Position numbers and translations under genes: made by a program. This document shows, one piece after another, positions 1 through 6,579 of a stretch of DNA of 12,222 nucleotides. The DNA comes from Saccoglossus kowalevskii (Eukaryota > Hemichordata > Enteropneusta > Harrimaniidae): NCBI RefSeq assembly GCF_000003605.2, contig NW_003152755.1, positions 55,504 to 67,725 of the forward strand, given 5' to 3'. Below the pieces are notes generated by a model. The model saw only the letters and a program-made list of their open reading frames with translations, had not been told where the DNA came from and did not search any database. How positions within the stretch are numbered: the stretch's first letter is position 1; each line of letters opens with the position of its first letter.

Positions 1-132
1 GTGGGGCAGACAGACAGACAAACAGAACTTAAAACACAAGTTCCTATATCAGACTAAATCCAATAGGGACTAATAAATTCTCCAACTACATACAGTAACA
101 CAACAACAGCATTCCCACTGTCTTTTTTAACT

Positions 133-224
133 GAGGGTATATGTACCCTCTATACAGAAAACTGGAGGTATAACACACATTTTGGGGGTACACCTGTACC
201 CTCTACATAAAAAATTGGGGGTAT
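133..224. repeat. Two-copy 51-bp tandem duplication with hairpins
   Basis: Two similar blocks start at 133 and 184. Each opens with a short inverted repeat: gagggta / taccctc around a 4-nt loop in copy 1 (133-150), and gggta / taccc in copy 2 (186-201). Each then continues with a ctctayay-type stretch, an A-rich run and a g-rich ggaggta or gggggta end. This reads as a diverged tandem duplication. No coding meaning is seen, and the rest of 1-310 shows no gene. Confidence 0.6.
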
Positions 225-314
225 TTCCAGGAGGGCCAGGGCCAGTATTATTTATCTGCACTGGGATTGGTTGTTGTAGCTCAGAATAAAGATTATACAC
301 AAGATTTCACAGAA

Positions 315-324
315 TTTATTTATT
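315..324 (-). promoter_or_regulatory. Overlapping AATAAA polyadenylation signals
   Basis: On the minus strand two overlapping AATAAA hexamers occur at 324-319 and 320-315. They overlap the TAA stop codon (322-320) of the small minus-strand ORF. A GT-rich stretch (TTGTGTATAATC on the minus strand) follows within about 20-30 nt, as expected for a cleavage/polyadenylation site. AT-rich DNA yields this hexamer often by chance, so the support comes from its position just after an ORF. Confidence 0.4.
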
Positions 325-547
325 TTGCAATTCTCATTTTTAGAAATTTTTTTACTGGTTGCTTGGATGCATACTCAATTATCATTCTATGTACTACTAG
401 TTGGCCCTCCACGAGCATGTGATTAAAATCCACAGCATCTGCCTGCTCCGGGTAAACATCTTCGTCCATGGTGCGTACCGCTACCTGCTGTAAAATAATT
501 AATATTGTGTTAATACGATCATGCTGACCCTCGGCTCTGCCGGCCAT
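320..547 (-). CDS. Putative small 75-residue protein, family not recognised
   Basis: A 75-residue ORF starts MAGRAEGQHD and ends KKFLKMRIAK. Support for it being real: the ATG lies in a strong ACCATGG context; an in-frame TGA lies 24 nt upstream with no earlier in-frame ATG; the amino-acid mix is balanced and helix-compatible; an AATAAA overlaps the stop; and a CCAAT-CRE-YY1-like promoter cluster lies upstream in matching orientation. The protein has a hydrophobic run near residues 12-20, an acidic centre (MDEDVYPEQADAVD, about residues 27-40) and a basic C-terminus. No signal peptide, zinc-binding pattern or known domain is recognised. An alternative is a spliced gene. A good 3' splice site (branch-like tattaac, then attattttacag) lies inside the ORF near residue 20, followed by a second ATG in cgcaccATGG context, so the true product could be shorter. 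No function is assigned. It could also be a chance ORF in a non-coding RNA. Confidence 0.42.
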   Translation of the reverse strand: MAGRAEGQHDRINTILIILQQVAVRTMDEDVYPEQADAVDFNHMLVEGQLVVHRMIIEYASKQPVKKFLKMRIAK

Positions 548-560
548 GGTAGAATTCCAG

Positions 561-568
561 CACGTGAC
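561..568 (-). promoter_or_regulatory. E-box (GTCACGTG) just upstream of the small ORF
   Basis: The minus strand reads GTCACGTG, ending 14 nt before the ATG at 547. This is the core of USF/MITF/TFE-type bHLH-zip sites. It could be a proximal promoter element if transcription starts close to the ATG, but a single 8-mer is weak evidence. Confidence 0.25.
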
Positions 569-870
569 AGTTCAGAGTTGGCAATTATTTTGCACGAAAA
601 AAACACATTAAAATAACAGTAAAATTCTACCGTTACAGTGTACGAGACAGTAAAACTCAAACATGTGTTACGGCTTGGATTCCCACATTGTTACTACAAT
701 AAGCGCATTATGCAAGCAAATATCAATGAATACGTAGTTCAAAATTACAGAGATTACTTTAAAAACAGCGAAAATTATATGAAAACAAAATACATACCAG
801 TTATACAGTTGATATGTTCGAGTTAAACGTGTAAGGTCATCGCTAACTGCAAGTAACTCCAAGCTAACAT

Positions 871-983
871 GCCGCCATTTTATTCTACAATGACCCTCGT
901 TTACGATGACGTCACTGATGTGTTATCACGTAAATGGTCGTTTGATTGGCTATTTTTCCATCATCATTACAAAATTAACCAAT
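871..983 (-). promoter_or_regulatory. Promoter-like cluster: CCAAT x2, CRE, YY1-like site
   Basis: Four well-known promoter words fall within 113 bp. GCCGCCATTTT at 871-881 is AAAATGGCGGC on the minus strand, a YY1-type motif. A perfect palindromic CRE, TGACGTCA, is at 907-914. ATTGG at 945-949 reads CCAAT on the minus strand. CCAAT on the plus strand is at 979-983. Read on the minus strand, the order CCAAT, CRE, YY1-like is the usual spacing of a TATA-less metazoan core promoter. It would put the start site near 880-895, giving a leader of about 340 nt before the ATG at 547. A possible intron donor (CTGGTATGT) lies near 795 on the minus strand. The opposite CCAAT leaves room for bidirectional activity. 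Confidence 0.5.
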
Positions 984-999
984 CATTTTTTCTGTTACA

Positions 1000-1362
1000 A
1001 AAAAAATACTCCTACTGTTAGGCTTTTCCATCTTGTGTTCAACACCCGGCGTTTTACGTAACTTACAAGCTGGTTGTCAAATGTCCGCGCGGAGTTCAAT
1101 GATTTTCAGGCTAAATTAACGTTGACGTAAACCAAAGAAAAACGTACGCGCAATATAATTTTATACGTAAATGGAACGTAGATGAGTTGAAATTTGGCGC
1201 GCACTATTTTATTTATACGTGAATTACGTACTGCAGTACGTGAATGGGAATGCTGAACCGATAAACACAAAATAACATCATGAAATTTTGAAACAGTAAG
1301 AACAAAAAACAAGATCCAAATGTTTAGTAGAATTCATGCAACAAATTTATTTACCGAACTTC
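1000..1362. other. Non-coding stretch rich in ACGTA words
   Basis: No gene is supported. Between about 1055 and 1245 the word acgta or tacgt recurs at least seven times, for example ttttacgtaac, gttgacgtaaa, ttatacgtaaatgg and attacgtactg. There is a perfect 16-bp palindrome (acgtactg followed by cagtacgt) at 1226-1241, a perfect 10-bp palindrome (tccgcgcgga) at 1084-1093 and an E2F-like TTTGGCGC at 1193-1200. The short minus-strand ORF here has no coding character. Confidence 0.4.
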
Positions 1363-1363
1363 C

Positions 1364-1450
1364 TCGAGCATAAACCCCTCCCGAGTATAAGCCCACCCCT
1401 CTGTTTTTAGACATTTAACAAGTTGAGGGCATCCCTGAGTAAAGGCCCAT
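1364..1450 (+). repeat. Dispersed GAGTATAAGCCCA repeat, copy 1
   Basis: The sequence contains cgagcataaacccct and then cgagtataagccca, a CCCCT-rich stretch and ctgtttttagacatttaacaagtt. The same order appears at 5482-5546 (gagtattagccca, then aatttttctgattttaca, then a gttcagg stretch). The shared blocks in the same order identify a dispersed repeat family. In this copy the right-hand inverted end is degraded (ccctgagtaaaggccca). Confidence 0.5.
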
Positions 1451-1459
1451 TGTGTTTTT

Positions 1460-1842
1460 ACAGGGCATCAACAACATTTATTAAAATATGCATGTAAAAA
1501 GTGTATTCATTGCATAATAATCGTGAGTGGTACGGTAGTTTGGTTTCTGCTTTTACGAGAAAACTCGCATTAATTTCAGGCCCGCGAACGTACGGAACAT
1601 GGTTCGCACATTTTCTATTCTGTTATTTACTCAGGATGAATCCCGATCTTGCAATACGGAAGTAATCCATATTTCTTTTAAGTAGTGGTTTTAGAAATAC
1701 CAAAAATGTGATCGTCAAGTCGTTAAAACTGTTCATTGAACATCGTTTTACTTTTCCGAATAATCGTGTCCATTGAGACTTTCGTGAATAGGATGTGATC
1801 GAGCAAACTATTCTTAGACATGAATGGCAACCGTGAAGGGTG
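1460..1842. other. Non-coding stretch, nothing recognised
   Basis: AT-rich sequence without a long ORF, tandem repeat, RNA gene or clear promoter cluster. Confidence 0.4.
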
Positions 1843-1974
1843 TTTAAACTGTCCTACTACTTGACGCCCGAACACGAGCAAGGGCGAACGGGGAAAATAC
1901 CTAACACGCGGGGCTGCAGCAGCAATCCTTGTACTGTATAATATTCGTTTATGCTCAAAATTTGAAACAGAGTG
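1843..1974 (+). repeat. Composite inverted element, left copy, module A
   Basis: This block is repeated in reverse orientation at 4911-5046. The best-preserved part (about 1922-1974, from gcaatcc to gaaacagagtg) differs from the other copy at only about two positions. The outer part (tttaaac, tcctactacttgac, gggcgaac) is more diverged, with small indels. After this module the left copy carries about 190 bp (1976-2168) absent from the right copy, where module A joins the 28-bp units directly. No ORF is conserved between the copies, so this looks like a non-coding dispersed repeat. Confidence 0.75.
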
Positions 1975-1975
1975 G

Positions 1976-2168
1976 CGAATTCGAGCAGCTATCTACACTT
2001 TTTATGATCGACACCCAGGCATGTTGTTTACTAGTTGGTTGGCGTTTAACAATAGGACAATACCATTCGATCCATGGGGGTGACAATGCTACGCACACGT
2101 GCAATGAAATTCATATCCCAAGAATATCGTAACGTCTTTGTGTTTTCTGTTGAAGTACAAGTTTGTAT
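1976..2168. other. Segment present only in left element copy
   Basis: This stretch sits between module A and the 28-bp array and has no counterpart in the inverted copy, where the two are directly joined. It is either an insertion in the left copy or a deletion in the right. No terminal repeats or coding content are recognised. Confidence 0.4.
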
Positions 2169-2690
2169 ACGGTAAATCTCGTGTACGGTACAGAGTACGG
2201 TAAATCTCGTGTACGGTACAGAGTACGGTAAGTCTCGTGTACGGTACAGAGTACGGTAAGTCTCATGTACGGTACAGAGTACGGTAAGTCTCGTGTACGG
2301 TACAGAGTACGGTAAGTCTCGTGTACGGTACAGAGTACGGTAAGTCTCGTGTACGGTACAGAGTTCGGTAAGTCTCGTGTACGGTACAGAGTACGGTAAG
2401 TCTCGTGTACGGTACAGAGTACGGTAAGTCTCGTGTACGGTACAGAGTACGGTAAGTCTCGTGTACGGTACAGAGTACGGTAAGTCTCGTGTACGGTACA
2501 GAGTACGGTAAGTCTCGTGTACGGTACAGAGTACGGTAAGTCTCGTGTACGGTACAGAGTACGGTAAGTCTCGTGTACGGTACAGAGTACGGTAAGTCTC
2601 GTGTACGGTACAGAGTACGGTAAGTCTCGTGTACGGTACAGAGTACGGTAAGTCTCGTGTACGGTACAGAGTACGGTAAGTCTCGTGTAC
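2169..2690 (+). repeat. 28-bp minisatellite, 18.6 nearly identical units
   Basis: Units start every 28 bp from 2169 without any slip: 18 full units to 2672 and an 18-bp partial unit to 2690. Each unit is acggtaagtctcgt followed by gtacggtacagagt. Deviations are few. Units 1 and 2 have gtaaat instead of gtaagt, unit 4 has an A at 2265 and unit 8 begins with T at 2365. All others are identical, which implies recent expansion or strong homogenisation. TACGGTA recurs twice per unit at 16/12-bp spacing. The unit length is not a multiple of three and none of its minus-strand frames contains a stop, so long repetitive minus-strand reading frames arise that are not genes. The plus strand carries 17 GTAAGT words. 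Confidence 0.97.
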
Positions 2691-2700
2691 AAATAAACAT

Positions 2701-2736
2701 ATTCGTAGCCATGGACATGAATTAAAATGTGATCAG
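2701..2736 (+). repeat. Composite inverted element, left copy, module B
   Basis: These 36 bp, from attcgtagcc to gtgatcag, match the reverse complement of 4734-4769 at 32 of 36 positions without gaps. The module lies on the far side of the 28-bp units in both copies, so the order A, units, B is conserved. Confidence 0.7.
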
Positions 2737-2950
2737 TTGTTTTATTCGTCCATGATTTGTATGAAGATCGTATATTTTGTAAGTGTATAAAGCATTTTCC
2801 ACATTAAGCTTCCAATATTGATTCTTAAACACAAAATATCAAATATATCTTTAAGTGTAAAAATCAATTTTTTTTACTGTAAATGGTACTATCATTTACC
2901 AGTTACCCCTCCCCCACTCATACAGCATGCAGTAAATTTTGTATTATACA
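2737..2950. other. AT-rich non-coding stretch
   Basis: No gene or repeat is recognised, apart from A/T runs. Confidence 0.35.
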
Positions 2951-2952
2951 CG

Positions 2953-3033
2953 CAGTTTACGGTTAATCTGGTTTATATCTCTTTTTGAAAACGCAGAGTT
3001 TGGTCAATCTCGCGCACAATATAGCGTACGGTA
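2953..3033 (+). repeat. Degenerate remnants of the 28-bp unit
   Basis: At 2953-2971 cagtttacggttaatctgg matches the unit phase cagagtacggtaagtctcg with a few changes. At 2993-3033 the block from gcagagtttgg to gcgtacggta aligns with about 1.4 units, including the cagagt, aatctcg and agngtacggta parts. They are in the same orientation as the main array and read as old, decayed units outside it. Confidence 0.5.
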
Positions 3034-3039
3034 TATTAC

Positions 3040-3478
3040 CGTATGTTTTGTCCACATATTTCAAAGTGTTGACGCCGCGATACATATTCAGCTGTGATTG
3101 ACACTCTATTGCACAAATACAACAAAGGGGGAAAATACACTGCCCATAATTCAGTTCAACCACTGTCGCTATTTTTTAGTAACCGTGGTTCAACCCAAGC
3201 AAGGCACGTTTTTTTAAAATAAACATGACATACCAAATATGATAAAATTGTGTAATTCGGGAAAAAATGTTGTCATTTGTTCTGGCTTGGGGCCTAAAGG
3301 TAAGGGAAAACATTTACCAGGTCGAGTTGCGTCTATAGACAATGCATTTACTGTTTCTGTTTGGAGCTGTAGCAGACAAAAAAAGGTCTTGAATAAATTA
3401 TATAAAACATGATATACAACACCTTGTATTTCTATATTACGGAACCCCTCGTAGTAGATTATTTACAAGCTGATAAAA
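3040..3478. other. Non-coding stretch, nothing recognised
   Basis: No supported gene. Short minus-strand ORFs here lack any recognised domain and look like chance. Confidence 0.35.
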
Positions 3479-3546
3479 TTAATCCCAAACCAGTTTGTAG
3501 CGGCCCTGGCTTGTAACACGGACCACAATCCCCGAGCATGGACCAC

Positions 3547-3554
3547 TATAAAAG
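3547..3554 (+). promoter_or_regulatory. Possible TATA box (TATAAAAG)
   Basis: A perfect TATAAAAG lies in a locally GC-richer stretch (about 3490-3620). An initiator-like ttcaatg lies about 20 bp downstream. No ORF of note follows on the plus strand, so the match may be chance. Confidence 0.15.
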
Positions 3555-3990
3555 CACGATGCCACTTCAATGACTTCTATTCGCACACATGTTCCTGTGC
3601 TGCGTTCATGTGCGCAAGTATAACATGCCGTTAACAATAAAAAGAAGAAAAATAATAGGGGTCTAGCCCTACGGTAGAGACATATCCCTACCCCATGGAA
3701 GCAATACATCGAAAGGTCAAGTTCAGTTTATCGCCCGCTGTACGAATTCACGTTTGCGAATGAATGGCGCGATGGAAAGATCCCAAACCCAGTTGGCGAG
3801 CAACATACCAGTTTTCTGTATACATACCCTATGATCGATCCTTTCCAAACCCGTGGTTACATACTGCATGATATCGGCAGGTTTTAATTTAAATCGGTGT
3901 ATGACGTTGTTTTTAGTATGAACAATTGAACTTGCCGACATAACGCTTTTCAGAGTTGTACTCGCTATCATGGATGACTAAACTTGCCGA

Positions 3991-4147
3991 CTGACTTGTA
4001 CTTTGACTACTAGTAATTTTGAATAATATTTTGTGTATGTCTATTTACTATACGTGTTTTAATTTTCGTCTTAGCTGACTTGTACTTTGACTAATTTTGA
4101 ATAAAAATATTCCCCTACAAGGGCAGGTTGTTTACTATACATGTTTT
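3991..4147 (+). repeat. 84-bp direct tandem duplication
   Basis: The stretch beginning ctgacttgtactttgacta at 3991 is repeated at 4075. Both copies share gacttgtactttgacta, aattttgaata and, towards the end, tttactatacrtgtttta. The middles differ (ttgtgtatgtcta against cccctacaagggcaggttg). The short word aacttgccgac is also doubled at 3928 and 3980. Confidence 0.65.
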
Positions 4148-4149
4148 AT

Positions 4150-4366
4150 CGTGGGCGCGAAAAAGATTTAAGTGTTACTGAATGTTGCAATATAGGGAAA
4201 CTTTCTTAGCGGCACTACCAAAAATATTTGTTTTGAAAACGATTTGTGACAATCTCACTTTTCCTGGCAACACTCAATTATCGACTAATTATGTTTTGTC
4301 TCGATACGTGCTATGATTGTCTATTTTCATATTGTAACATTATTTTGACTACATAACCACGAAGCT
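4150..4366. other. Non-coding stretch, nothing recognised
   Basis: AT-rich sequence with no ORF or repeat recognised. It forms the left flank of the short inverted-repeat transposon. Confidence 0.35.
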
Positions 4367-4480
4367 CCTAGATCCTAGCCCTGCATACAGTGCTGTGTAT
4401 GGGGACGCATTCGGTTGATAGGTGACCCCCACAACAGCCCTGCGTACGTCCATAGACTGTACGCAGGGCTACCTAGATCC
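4367..4480. mobile_element. 96-bp MITE with perfect 9-bp target-site duplication
   Basis: The element spans 4376-4471. Its left end reads TAGCCCTGCATACAGT and its right end, on the opposite strand, TAGCCCTGCGTACAGT: 16-bp terminal inverted repeats with one mismatch. It is flanked exactly by CCTAGATCC at 4367-4375 and again at 4472-4480, a perfect 9-bp target-site duplication. The right half holds a second copy of the end in inverse orientation. agccctgcgtac (4436-4447) pairs perfectly with gtacgcagggct (4459-4470), giving a strong subterminal hairpin. There is no coding capacity, so it is a non-autonomous element. A 9-bp duplication is typical of Mutator-like (MULE) elements, but the family is inferred from that length alone; Merlin-type elements (8-9 bp) remain possible. 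Confidence 0.85.
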
Positions 4481-4489
4481 ATGATATAA

Positions 4490-4725
4490 CAAAGCACAAT
4501 GAGAAAACCATGCTTTATTTTTACATGAGGTGAATATAGAATAATTTCCATATAACAGACGTCTTACTTATTTGTTTTTTAAATGAATCTTACTAAACAA
4601 TACTACGAGAGTCTCTCCACACTTGTACAAACTTGTCCTGCATCAAAAATATATATACATTCCACCATTCATACAATTAATTAATTTCGACAATGTCGGC
4701 ACATTCGTACTGTATCTCAACGTCA
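4490..4725. other. Non-coding stretch, nothing recognised
   Basis: AT-rich, with no supported gene or repeat. It lies between the MITE and module B of the right element copy. Confidence 0.35.
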
Positions 4726-4733
4726 CTTGAAAT

Positions 4734-4769
4734 CTGATCACATTTTGAATCTTGTTCATGGCTACGAAT
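4734..4769 (-). repeat. Composite inverted element, right copy, module B
   Basis: On the minus strand this matches 2701-2736 at 32 of 36 positions. About 70 bp without an equivalent in the left copy separate it from the 28-bp units at 4842. Confidence 0.7.
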
Positions 4770-4841
4770 TTACGTTTTTTATTTGTTTGAATTACATTAT
4801 GAAGAATGATAACATTGGATCACAGCCTACAAAAATATCCC

Positions 4842-4916
4842 CTCTGTACCGTTCACAAGATTTACTGTACTCTGTACCGTATCTGAGATTTACCATACTC
4901 TGTACCGTACACTCTG
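4842..4916 (-). repeat. 28-bp unit array, right copy, about 2.7 diverged units
   Basis: Read on the minus strand, the segment runs gtgtacggtacagag, then a 28-bp unit with atggtaaatctcag, then a unit with acagtaaatcttgtg, then aacggtacagag. The spacing is that of the large array at 2169-2690. Both units carry gtaaat, like the two edge units of the big array, rather than the gtaagt of its core. A plus-strand ORF running through here is incidental. Confidence 0.8.
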
Positions 4917-5046
4917 TTTCAAATTTTGAGCATAAACGAATATTATACTGTACAATGATTGCTTCCGCTTCCCTGCGCGTTATGTATTTCCCCTTGTTCG
5001 CCCCCGCGCGTGTCCGCGAGTCAAGTAGTAGGACCCGGTTTAAATA
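4911..5046 (-). repeat. Composite inverted element, right copy, module A
   Basis: This is the reverse-orientation counterpart of 1843-1974. The part next to the 28-bp units (4917-4968) is almost identical to the left copy. The distal part retains tcctactacttgac and tttaaac but has several substitutions and indels. Beyond about 5046 the similarity ends. No clear target-site duplication or terminal inverted repeat could be defined. Confidence 0.75.
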
Positions 5047-5049
5047 CTT

Positions 5050-5430
5050 TTTGATTAATTAACGAATTACGTGACCTGTTATGTCAAAAGAAGTTGTTCA
5101 GGTCAAGTCATGATGCAAAACACCATGGCGGAAATTACTTTGTATTGAGAGTTTGCGTATAATCAAAAACATTCCACAAGTATAAGCATTCCACAACAAA
5201 GAAGATCTTGCCTTCGACTGTTTTTCCACAGACCTTACCCATTTTTGCACCGTAAATTCAGACGATATGTAAATCGTATGGTAATAAAATGTGTGTATTT
5301 TTATAAAATGTTTGTTTCTTCATTGTAAAAAGTGTTGTGGAAATGAAAAAGACATAATACTTCTCCGAGACCGGCGCTGTTAAAAAAAAATGTAATTTGG
5401 ATAATTTATCGTGGTTGGGAAGATGGTTTC
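5050..5430. other. Non-coding stretch, nothing recognised
   Basis: No gene, RNA or repeat is supported here. Confidence 0.35.
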
Positions 5431-5433
5431 AAT

Positions 5434-5450
5434 CCCCCCCCCCCCCCCCC
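5434..5450 (+). repeat. C17 homopolymer
   Basis: Seventeen consecutive C residues. A second run of ten C lies at 5587-5596. On the minus strand these are G-runs able to form G-quadruplexes. They flank the fold-back repeat at 5482-5546 on both sides. Confidence 0.9.
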
Positions 5451-5481
5451 ATTTTTTAATATCTTTTCAGAGGTGGTCCTG

Positions 5482-5546
5482 GAGTATTAGCCCACTCCCT
5501 AATTTTTCTGATTTTACATGTTCAGGCCCCTGGGCTTATACTCGGG
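5482..5546. repeat. Fold-back GAGTATAAGCCCA repeat, copy 2
   Basis: The left end gagtattagccca is answered by tgggcttatactcgg at the right end, giving an inverted repeat of about 13 bp with one mismatch around a 36-bp centre. The same order of blocks occurs at 1382-1435. The length and inverted ends suggest a very small MITE or fold-back element, but no target-site duplication could be recognised. Confidence 0.5.
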
Positions 5547-5659
5547 GAACTATAAAACATAGTTTGATATTATATATAAATTTACTCCCCCCCCCCATTT
5601 ATGCATACTAATCACCTAATTTGCTTAATTAACCAATTTTCAACTTTCACATTGATATC

Positions 5660-6570
5660 ACACATTATATGGGACATATGCACATGCATTTTTTTCATGA
5701 TCCGATTAATGATAGCCGAATAGCAGCCATTTTAAGGCCGAAAATGCATCAAAATCGCACATTCCGGACCCGGATCTCAGTTATGCATGGACGGATTTTG
5801 TTCAAATTTGGTACATACATTAAACATAATAGGACCTTGATGCACGTCTTTTTTTTTTTTTTGGATCGGGTTTGAAATGGCCGACTGTTTTAAAGAATTC
5901 AGTTCTGGATTCATATCCGAGACATGTCTGGATTGATCAAGTTCAAACTTCACACACACATGGTACATCATGTCACAAATAGATATGTGCATTTGTTTCA
6001 TGATCTGCTTAACAATAGCTGAATGATGGCCATTTTAAGGCCAAAAATGCATCAAAATCATGTATTTTCACAATTCTGGAACCGGATCTCAGTCATGCAT
6101 GGATGGATTTTGTTCAGATTTAGTGCATATATTAAACATAATATAAGCTTGATGCACACCAATTTTTCGTCGGATCAAGTTCAAAATGGCCGACTGGCGG
6201 CCATTTTGTTTTAAAGATTTTAGTTTTCGATCCATATCTCGTACATGCCTGGACAGATCAAGTTCAAACTTCACATACACATCATACATTATATCATACA
6301 TATGCCTGTGCATTTCAGCCAGTCCTTTTAAGGTCAAAAATTCGTCAAAATTGCACATATTCACCATGGGTGAATTTAGTTCACACTTCATGCATACATT
6401 GTACATTATGGTACCTTGAATCATGTTGTTTTATTTTCCAAATCGGGTTTTAACTGAATACAGTTCAGCATCCATATCTCAGGCATGCCTGAACCGATCA
6501 AGACCACACTTCACACACATCATACAATGTGTTGTACATATGCAGGTGCATTTCTGAGATTTCGGTCATG
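5660..6570 (+). repeat. Dimeric tandem array of alternating A/B half-units
   Basis: Two related half-units alternate. Type A (ggatctcag, ygcatgga, ggattttgttca, then ttaaacataat and ttgatgcac) lies near 5771, 6084 and, diverged, 6360. Type B (catatc, acatg, ctgga, gatcaagttcaaacttcac) lies near 5911, 6230 and 6470. The first two dimers repeat at about 313-319 bp. The third is shortened by deletion. A and B are themselves related, so an older unit of about 150-170 bp was duplicated and the dimer then amplified. A catatgc...tgcatt block marks each dimer start near 5673, 5983, 6298 and 6537. ORFs inside the array are incidental. Confidence 0.8.
6182..6208. repeat. Inverted repeat caaaatggccg / cggccattttg
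   Basis: Eleven-bp perfect arms around a 5-nt centre (actgg), within the second dimer of the tandem array. The other dimers keep only parts of it. Confidence 0.7.
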
Positions 6571-6579
6571 ATCTGCTTT

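Noticed and set aside
638-862. 62- and 64-residue ORFs on opposite strands
   Set aside because: They overlap each other in AT-rich DNA within the presumed 5' leader of the minus-strand gene. Neither has coding signals.
2111-2718. Two long minus-strand ORFs (193 and 151 residues) made of repeated TLYRTRDLPYSVPY-type blocks
   Set aside because: They are a by-product of the 28-bp array. The unit has no stop in any minus-strand frame, and because 28 is not a multiple of 3 the same protein repeat appears in all three frames.
3723-3971. 82-residue minus-strand ORF starting MIASTTLKSVMSASS
   Set aside because: The composition is reasonable, but no domain, promoter, splice or polyadenylation signal supports it. 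The length is within chance expectation.
4727-5062. 111-residue plus-strand ORF
   Set aside because: It lies entirely within the right copy of the composite repeat element. The left copy does not preserve the frame.
5669-6424. Several overlapping ORFs of 63-111 residues on both strands
   Set aside because: All lie in the dimeric tandem array and change frame or gain stops from unit to unit.
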